A program made the translations under genes and the position numbers. Source: Clostridia bacterium (GTDB lineage: Bacteria; Bacillota; Clostridia; UMGS1883; UMGS1540). Taken from it: a stretch of 64,000 nt of DNA. The stretch is taken from NCBI GenBank assembly GCA_017442155.1, contig JAFSAU010000051.1, positions 51,598 to 115,597 on the forward strand, given 5' to 3'. Positions 59,104-64,000 of the stretch are shown piece by piece. Under the pieces are notes generated by a model, which saw only the letters and a list, made by a program, of their open reading frames with translations, was not told the origin of the DNA and did no database searches. How positions within the stretch are numbered: the stretch's first letter is position 1; each line of letters opens with the position of its first letter.

Positions 59104-60474
59104 ATGCGCGTCAGAATCCCCGATGCCAATCTCCTGGAAGGAAAGCTCCTGAAAAATATTCTGCTCTTTGCCATTCCGGTTATGTTCAGCAGCATATTAC
59201 AGCTTTTGTTTAATGCGGCAGATATTATTGTTGTAGGGAAATTTGCAGGACCGAATGAGCTTGCGGCGGTGGGGTCAACAGGTTCCGTTGTCAGTCTCGT
59301 TGTCAACGTTTGCATAGGCTTCAGTGTGGGCGCAAATGTGCTTGTGGCGCGGTATATCGGCGCAAAAGACAGGGAGGCCACAGAACGTACGGTGCACAGT
59401 GCTATGCTCATGAGTGTGGTGCTCGGCGTTCTGGGAGGCGTGCTGCTGTTTTGTTTTTCCCGTCCCATATTACAGCTTATGGACTCTCCGGCAGATATTC
59501 TGCCAAGCTCTGCTGCCTATTTAAAGGCATATGCCGTTGGGGTTCCGGCAAGTGTTATTTATAATTTCGGCACGGCTGTTTTGCGTGCGAGAGGCGATAC
59601 GGCAAGGCCACTTTATTTTCTGATTATTGCCGGGGTTGTTAATGTTTGTCTGAACCTGATTTTTGTGCTTGTTTTTCATATGGGTGCGGTGGGCGTTGGT
59701 ATCGCTACCGCGGCGGCACAGTTTGTTTCTGCCACTTTGGTGGTGCTTTGCCTTATGCATGAGACGGGACCGACCCGCCTGCATTTGTCCAGACTTCGGT
59801 TTTATAAAAATGAATCCATATCCATTCTTGTGAACGGATTCCCGGCCAGCCTGCAAAGCTCATTTTTCTCTATATCCAATATGATTATTCAGTCTTCCGT
59901 CAATTCCTTCGGTGCCACGGTGGTGGCGGGCAATGCGGCGGCGGCAAATATTGAAGGCTTTGTATATGTGGCGATGAATGCCATTTATCAGACCATGCTC
60001 ACATTTGCGGGGCAGAATCTCGGCGCAAAGCAGTATGACCGGATTGATAAAGGACTGAAAACGAGTATCGGTACAGTCAGTACGATTGGTGTGATACTGG
60101 GCGTTTTGGTGGTGCTTTTCGACAAGCCGCTGTTGTCCATTTACACCTCGGACCCGGAGGTGGTTTTCTGGGGCTGCAAACGATTTTTATTCCTGGCGTT
60201 GCCTTACTTCCTCTGCGGTATTATGGATACGCTGGTAGGTGCACTTCGCGGAATAGGCTATTCGCTTTTCCCGATGTGTGTTTCCCTGATGGGGGCCTGT
60301 GTTTTCCGCATTGTCTGGATTTATACAGTATTCCAGAAATATCATACCCTGGAATCTCTTTTTATTTCTTATATTATCAGTTGGGTTTTGACGGGCGGTG
60401 CGCATCTGATTACATATCTGATTCTGCGGAAGCGGATACGGGTGGAGACTGCGGAACCGGCTGTAGAAATCTGA
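59104..60474 (+). CDS. MATE-family efflux transporter 1
   Basis: A 456-residue twelve-helix multidrug/sodium antiporter-type protein. The family N-terminus is GKLLKNILLFAIPVMFSSILQLLFNAADIIVVGKFAG and the second half repeats the pattern (MAFVYVAMNAIYQTMLTFAGQNLGA..). The cargo is unknown. ATG 59104 is preferred because GGAGG is 8 bases upstream. It is closely related to the next gene over its whole length, for example SVNSFGATVVAGNAAAANIEGFVYVA against SINSFNSAAVVAGNSAASSLEGFVSGA, so the two are a tandem duplication. Confidence 0.93.
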   Translation: MRVRIPDANLLEGKLLKNILLFAIPVMFSSILQLLFNAADIIVVGKFAGPNELAAVGSTGSVVSLVVNVCIGFSVGANVLVARYIGAKDREATERTVHSAMLMSVVLGVLGGVLLFCFSRPILQLMDSPADILPSSAAYLKAYAVGVPASVIYNFGTAVLRARGDTARPLYFLIIAGVVNVCLNLIFVLVFHMGAVGVGIATAAAQFVSATLVVLCLMHETGPTRLHLSRLRFYKNESISILVNGFPASLQSSFFSISNMIIQSSVNSFGATVVAGNAAAANIEGFVYVAMNAIYQTMLTFAGQNLGAKQYDRIDKGLKTSIGTVSTIGVILGVLVVLFDKPLLSIYTSDPEVVFWGCKRFLFLALPYFLCGIMDTLVGALRGIGYSLFPMCVSLMGACVFRIVWIYTVFQKYHTLESLFISYIISWVLTGGAHLITYLILRKRIRVETAEPAVEI

Positions 60475-60480
60475 CCTTTG

Positions 60481-60506
60481 GGGCGAAGTGCATCTTCGCC
60501 CTTTTT
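60481..60506 (+). terminator. Terminator between the two MATE genes
   Basis: 8-bp stem GGGCGAAG/CTTCGCCC (60481-60488 with 60494-60501), 5-base loop, five T. Transcription of the second copy would need read-through or its own start. Confidence 0.9.
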
Positions 60507-60551
60507 CTGTGGAAAAAATCGGTAAAAGGCAAAGTAAAGGGGGAAATGAAA

Positions 60552-61937
60552 ATGCGTCACAGAAGGGATATTGACATTCTTGGGGGACCGATGCTGAAAA
60601 ATATGCTGCTGTTTGCTATTCCACTGGCGGCCAGCAGTGTTCTGCAGCTTTTGTTTAATGCGGCAGACACAGTGGTGGTGGGCCGCTTCGCGGGCGCGGA
60701 CCAACTGGCCGCTGTGGGTGCCACCTCTTCTACTGTAAACCTTATTGTCAATCTTTGTGTTGGTTTCAGCATAGGGGCCAATGTGCTGGTTGCCCGGCGT
60801 ATCGGTGAAAAAAATACGGAGGGTGCCATCCGTGCCGTACATACGTCCATGGCATTGAGCGTGCTTTTGGGAATTATTGCCGGGGTTGCCGGTTATCTCT
60901 TTTCTGTGCCGCTTCTGCGTATGATAAATACGCCGTCCGATATTCTTCCCAGTGCCGCCGCGTACCTCAGAGCGTATTTTGTCGGTGTTCCCGCCAGTAT
61001 TATTTATAATTTTGGTGCCTCCATCCTCCGGGCAAAGGGGGACTCCACCCGCCCGCTGTATTTTCTGACGGCGGCAGGTGTTATTAACATTCTTCTCAAT
61101 CTGCTGTTTGTCATCGGGTTCGGGATGGGAGCCGTAGGCGTGGGAATTGCCACGGCGGCATCCCAGATTGTTTCTGCCGTTTTAGTGGTGCTCTGCCTTC
61201 TCCGGGAGCATAGCATCGTCCGGGTCTCATTGCAGAAAATACGGTTTTACAAAAAAGAGGTACTGGATATTATTGGCATAGGCCTGCCCGCCGGGCTTCA
61301 GTCCTGCCTGTTTAATATTTCCAATATTATTGTTACGTCCTCCATTAACTCGTTTAATTCCGCAGCCGTCGTAGCCGGAAACTCTGCCGCGTCCAGCCTG
61401 GAGGGCTTTGTCAGCGGAGCACTCACGGCCTTTTATCAGACACAGATGACTTTTGGCGGGCAGAATTACGGTGCCGGAAAGCTGGACCGCATCGACCGCG
61501 GCTTGTTTGTAAGCTCTGCCTGTGTGGTCGTCGGAGGGGTAGTGCTGGGCGGCCTTCTCTGGATTTTTGGTGTGCCGCTTCTTTCTATATATACTACCGA
61601 TCCTGAAGTGGTCGGCTTTGGTATGATTCGTATTTCCTATATGGCTTTGTCTATGATTATCAATGGTGTGATGAATACCTTTATGGGCAGTATCCGCAGT
61701 ATGGGATATTCCTTCCTGACAATGGGGGTCACCCTGTTTGGTGCCTGCGGTCTGCGTATTCTCTGGATTTATACGGTGTTTGCCGCAAACCCCACGCTTG
61801 CAAATGTGTATATTGCCTATCCAATCACCTGGCTTACCACCCTTTGTATGCACGCTGTATGCTATTTTGTGGTGCGGAAACGTGAACGGCGGCGTTTTGC
61901 CAGCCGGGAAGCTGCGTCACCGAAGCTGGATGTTTAA
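60552..61937 (+). CDS. MATE-family efflux transporter 2
   Basis: A 461-residue paralogue of the preceding gene: GGPMLKNMLLFAIPLAASSVLQLLFNAADTVVVGRFAGADQLAAVG, a twelve-helix layout and the same ending (LVVRKRERRRF). ATG 60552 has AAAGGGGG 8 bases upstream; an ATG six bases earlier is too close to that site. No clear promoter is visible after the terminator at 60481, so it may depend on partial read-through from the first copy. Confidence 0.93.
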   Translation: MRHRRDIDILGGPMLKNMLLFAIPLAASSVLQLLFNAADTVVVGRFAGADQLAAVGATSSTVNLIVNLCVGFSIGANVLVARRIGEKNTEGAIRAVHTSMALSVLLGIIAGVAGYLFSVPLLRMINTPSDILPSAAAYLRAYFVGVPASIIYNFGASILRAKGDSTRPLYFLTAAGVINILLNLLFVIGFGMGAVGVGIATAASQIVSAVLVVLCLLREHSIVRVSLQKIRFYKKEVLDIIGIGLPAGLQSCLFNISNIIVTSSINSFNSAAVVAGNSAASSLEGFVSGALTAFYQTQMTFGGQNYGAGKLDRIDRGLFVSSACVVVGGVVLGGLLWIFGVPLLSIYTTDPEVVGFGMIRISYMALSMIINGVMNTFMGSIRSMGYSFLTMGVTLFGACGLRILWIYTVFAANPTLANVYIAYPITWLTTLCMHAVCYFVVRKRERRRFASREAASPKLDV

Positions 61938-62006
61938 AAATTAACAAAATTTTTTGCTCATAACCTCGCGGACCGGCGGCAAAATAAATGCGAGGTGAAA
62001 GAGAAA

Positions 62007-63215
62007 ATGCGCGTGTTGAAACGGACACTGAAATTTTTTGGTGTGCTGGTACTCCTCGCAGTAATCGTGCAGTGCGGATGTCTTTCGGTACTGCCGTCGG
62101 AGCTTGTACTTTTGCGGGGTGAATCCCACTCTTTGCCGGCCTTTGTTGCACCCAAGGCAACGGAGGACGGCTTTTTGCTGAAAAAAGACGGGAGAAATCT
62201 GGAAATCACACCGACGGAGGCCGGAGCCTTCCATGTGGATTTTTCAGCCTTTGGTCTTGTAAAAAAAACAGCGACTGTCAATGTTATTGAGCCGCAGGAG
62301 GTACTGCTGGGCGGTCAGTCGGTTGGAATTAAAATGTATATGCAGGGCGTTTTGGTGGTGGGCCTTTCGGAAATTCCCGGTACGGGCCGTGCGCCGGGTA
62401 AGGAAGCGGGCATCCGGGAAGGGGACAGAATCCTGTCCGTGGACGGTACGGCACTTTCCGGAAGTGATGCGCTGGGACAGCTTGTGGAAGCGGCCGAAGG
62501 CAACACACTTTCCCTGACGGTAGCCCGGGAGACAGAAAGCTTTGAAACTACCGCCACACCTGTATTTTACCCGGACGGCGGGCGGTATATGCTGGGAATC
62601 TGGGTGAAGGAGAGCGCGGCGGGCATCGGCACGGTGACATTCTCCGTGCCGGAGAGCGGCGTTTACGCGGCCCTTGGCCACGCCATTGAGGATGCGGATA
62701 CGGGCCAGACAGTGTCAGCGTCCGGCGGCACGGTAACGGACTGCGAAATTGTGTATATAGAAAAGGGAGAGGACGGCGTTCCCGGTGCAGTACGGGGTGT
62801 GTTCGGGGAGGATATCGGAACAATCGAAAAAAATACGGATATGGGACTTTGCGGAACATGGAACGAGGTGGCAGAAGAAAGCGTACGGGTCCCCGTGGCG
62901 GTCAGCAGTCAGGTGAAAGCAGGAACAGCAACGCTTTACAGTGATATCGCTGGCGGCGCGCCGGTGGCCTATTCCGTGGAAATCGAACAGATACTGCACC
63001 GGAAGAATCCGGGCACAAAAAATATGGTTATCCGTATCACCGATGAACGCCTCCTTCGCCTTACCGGGGGCATTATCCAGGGTATGTCAGGTAGTCCGAT
63101 CGTTCAGAATGGCAAATTAGTGGGTGCGGTGACCCATGTGTTCGTAAACGACCCTACAAGGGGTTATGGAATATTCATCGAGAATATGCTGGCAGAAGCA
63201 GAGAAAATTAAATAA
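62007..63215 (+). CDS. spoIVB: SpoIVB-type serine peptidase with PDZ domain
   Basis: In endospore formers SpoIVB is secreted from the forespore and cleaves SpoIVFA, triggering sigma-K activation. The 402-residue protein has an N-terminal membrane anchor (LKFFGVLVLLAVIVQCGCLSV), a PDZ domain at about 105-190 (VVGLSEIPGTGRAPGKEAGIREGDRILSVDGTALS) and a C-terminal S55 peptidase with the catalytic Ser in GIIQGMSGSPIVQNGKLVGAVTHVFV, plus the ALGHAIED block. ATG 62007 (GAGGTG 9 bases upstream) is preferred to the GTG at 61995. spo0A, its usual downstream neighbour, is absent; a terminator and an unrelated regulator follow. Confidence 0.92.
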   Translation: MRVLKRTLKFFGVLVLLAVIVQCGCLSVLPSELVLLRGESHSLPAFVAPKATEDGFLLKKDGRNLEITPTEAGAFHVDFSAFGLVKKTATVNVIEPQEVLLGGQSVGIKMYMQGVLVVGLSEIPGTGRAPGKEAGIREGDRILSVDGTALSGSDALGQLVEAAEGNTLSLTVARETESFETTATPVFYPDGGRYMLGIWVKESAAGIGTVTFSVPESGVYAALGHAIEDADTGQTVSASGGTVTDCEIVYIEKGEDGVPGAVRGVFGEDIGTIEKNTDMGLCGTWNEVAEESVRVPVAVSSQVKAGTATLYSDIAGGAPVAYSVEIEQILHRKNPGTKNMVIRITDERLLRLTGGIIQGMSGSPIVQNGKLVGAVTHVFVNDPTRGYGIFIENMLAEAEKIK

Positions 63216-63225
63216 CGGACAACAG

Positions 63226-63255
63226 AAACACTCACTGTTTTTGGTGGGTGTTTTT
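63226..63255 (+). terminator. Terminator after spoIVB
   Basis: 10-bp stem AAACACTCAC/GTGGGTGTTT (63226-63235 with 63244-63253, one mismatch or wobble), running into a T-run. Confidence 0.85.
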
Positions 63256-63287
63256 GTCTAAAAACTTGTATAGTTTTTTAGACAAAA
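63252..63287. repeat. Inverted repeat upstream of the XRE gene
   Basis: TTTTGTCTAAAAAC-N7-GTTTTTTAGACAAAA, a 14-bp palindrome with one extra T. It sits just upstream of the XRE promoter and overlaps the end of the spoIVB terminator. It is a candidate operator or second terminator. Confidence 0.6.
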
Positions 63288-63329
63288 TGTAAATGTGAAC
63301 TTGTAAAGAAAATAAATTGACCAAAAGGG

Positions 63330-63358
63330 TTGACAAAACAAAATTTGTATGATATAAT
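63330..63358 (+). promoter_or_regulatory. Promoter of the XRE/ImmA-type pair
   Basis: TTGACA (63330-63335), 17-base spacer, TATAAT (63353-63358): full consensus. AGGAGG precedes the ATG at 63401. Confidence 0.93.
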
Positions 63359-63400
63359 GAGTTTGTGATTTGAAAAATCATAATTTAGGAGGTTAGAAAA

Positions 63401-63760
63401 ATGATTACTGCTTTTGGAAAATTTTTGCGTATCCTGAGAATGGATAACGGAGAAATTTTAAAAACTATGGCTGAAAAACTGGAAGTTACATCTTCATTTC
63501 TTTCTGCTGTAGAAAATGGAAAGAAAAAAATCCCTGCGGATTGGGCAGAAAAAATCAGCAATCTGTATTCTTTATCTAATGATAAGATTATCGAATTGCA
63601 AAATGCCATAAGTGAAACAAATGAATGTGTTGAAATCGGACTCACAAATCTCAATTTCAAGCAGAGAGAATTAGCGTTTTCATTTGCCCGCAAGTTAAAC
63701 GGCTTTAATGATAACGAGTTGCAAAAGTTATGGCAAATTTTAAAGGAGGACAAAAACTGA
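63401..63760 (+). CDS. XRE-family regulator (antitoxin/ImmR-like)
   Basis: A 119-residue protein. The N-terminal helix-turn-helix (about 1-65) reads AFGKFLRILRMDNGEILKTMAEKLEVTSSFLSAVENGKKKIPADWAEKISNLY. The C-terminal half is helical (FKQRELAFSFARKLNGFNDNELQKLWQILKED). It is AT-rich compared with spoIVB and is followed 3 bases later by an ImmA/IrrE-like gene. Such pairs control integrative elements or stress responses (the peptidase cleaves the repressor). Confidence 0.85.
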   Translation: MITAFGKFLRILRMDNGEILKTMAEKLEVTSSFLSAVENGKKKIPADWAEKISNLYSLSNDKIIELQNAISETNECVEIGLTNLNFKQRELAFSFARKLNGFNDNELQKLWQILKEDKN

Positions 63761-63763
63761 TTT

Positions 63764-64000
63764 ATGGCAAATGTGGTTGCACAAGGTATATCAAGAAAAC
63801 AGATAAGAGCTTTTGCGAAATATGTTCGTGAATTATGTGGAATGACAGACCGTATGTATTTCCCGGTAGTAGAATTTCTTGAAATCATTCTACCTAATTT
63901 AATTGACGATTTTACATACGAGATAGTTGAACATTCAGAAATGCCTGATAAAGAGGGAGAAACTATCCCAAGTCTTAATACAATTAAAATTCGTGAAGAT
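63764..64000 (+). CDS. ImmA/IrrE-family metallopeptidase-like protein, N-terminal part
   Basis: The frame opens at ATG 63764 and stays open to the window edge, 79 residues. The start MANVVAQGISRKQIRAFAKYVRELCGM and the segment HSEMPDKEGETIPSLNTIKIRED match the N-terminal region of ImmA/IrrE-like proteins, where an I-x-I-RED strand precedes the HExxH zinc motif. The HExxH itself would lie beyond the edge, so catalytic status is unknown. AAAGGAGG is about 14 bases upstream, a rather long spacing. Its partner is the XRE gene directly before it. Confidence 0.7.
   Translation, partial: MANVVAQGISRKQIRAFAKYVRELCGMTDRMYFPVVEFLEIILPNLIDDFTYEIVEHSEMPDKEGETIPSLNTIKIRED

Overview
The window looks like the chromosome of an anaerobic, gut-type Clostridia (Firmicutes) bacterium. 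The evidence is dense housekeeping operons with strong Shine-Dalgarno sites, near-consensus sigma-A promoters with 17-base spacers, two T-box riboswitches, a TPP riboswitch, a SpoIVB sporulation peptidase, S-layer-homology surface proteins and an oxygen-scavenging flavodiiron protein. By eye the base composition is moderately GC-rich. A few clearly AT-richer genes stand out at 7.3-9.4, 29-31, 39.3-40.1 and 63.2-64 kb. No rRNA, tRNA, insertion sequence or CRISPR array was seen.

Layout. 0-5.2 kb (minus): shikimate/tyrosine operon aroF-tyrA-aroB-aroA-aroC, preceded by a Phe/Tyr-rich leader peptide and a terminator. 5.2-9.4 kb: exported stalk-PpiC foldase, TPP-riboswitch-controlled thiT, and an SLH protein with a transglutaminase-like triad. 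9.5-13.4 kb (plus): Asp23-like protein, mscL, nnr, mazEF and an XRE/S24 regulator. 13.4-15.8 kb (minus): trpBA under a Trp T-box. 15.8-20.8 kb (minus): uppP-ftsK-flavodiiron protein. 20.9-26.2 kb (plus): acyltransferase, YycI-like protein, EF-G paralogue, CYTH protein and phosphodiesterase. 26.2-32.8 kb (minus): seven closely packed genes (ABM, TIM-barrel isomerase, YitT, Fic, PHP phosphatase, Gfo/Idh, ABC exporter). 32.8-39.3 kb (minus): pheST under a Phe T-box, continuing into a phosphoribosyltransferase, an acyltransferase and a zinc-ribbon membrane protein. 39.3-41.2 kb (minus): recA and an AT-rich thioredoxin/stalk gene. 41.3-45 kb (plus): pgk-tpiA-gpmI. 45.2-46 kb: an array of repeats carrying two apparent small-RNA genes. 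46-48.9 kb (minus): Ca-type P-ATPase with a long leader. 49-53.4 kb (plus): iclR-kdgK-eda, then paaK-ACT. 54-63.2 kb: large SLH protein, a GyrB/ParE-type subunit without a neighbouring A subunit, tandem MATE transporters and spoIVB. 63.3-64 kb: XRE regulator and the start of an ImmA/IrrE-type protein.

Aromatic amino-acid supply is sensed here in three ways. The aro operon appears to use ribosome stalling on a Phe/Tyr leader peptide, trpBA uses a T-box with a Trp specifier, and pheST uses a T-box with a Phe specifier. The most novel-looking element is the array at 45.27-45.99 kb. It has two promoter-to-terminator units of about 200 nt. Their stems differ in sequence but keep the same pairing, their apical loop and ends are conserved, and an 11-bp sequence alternates in orientation around them.
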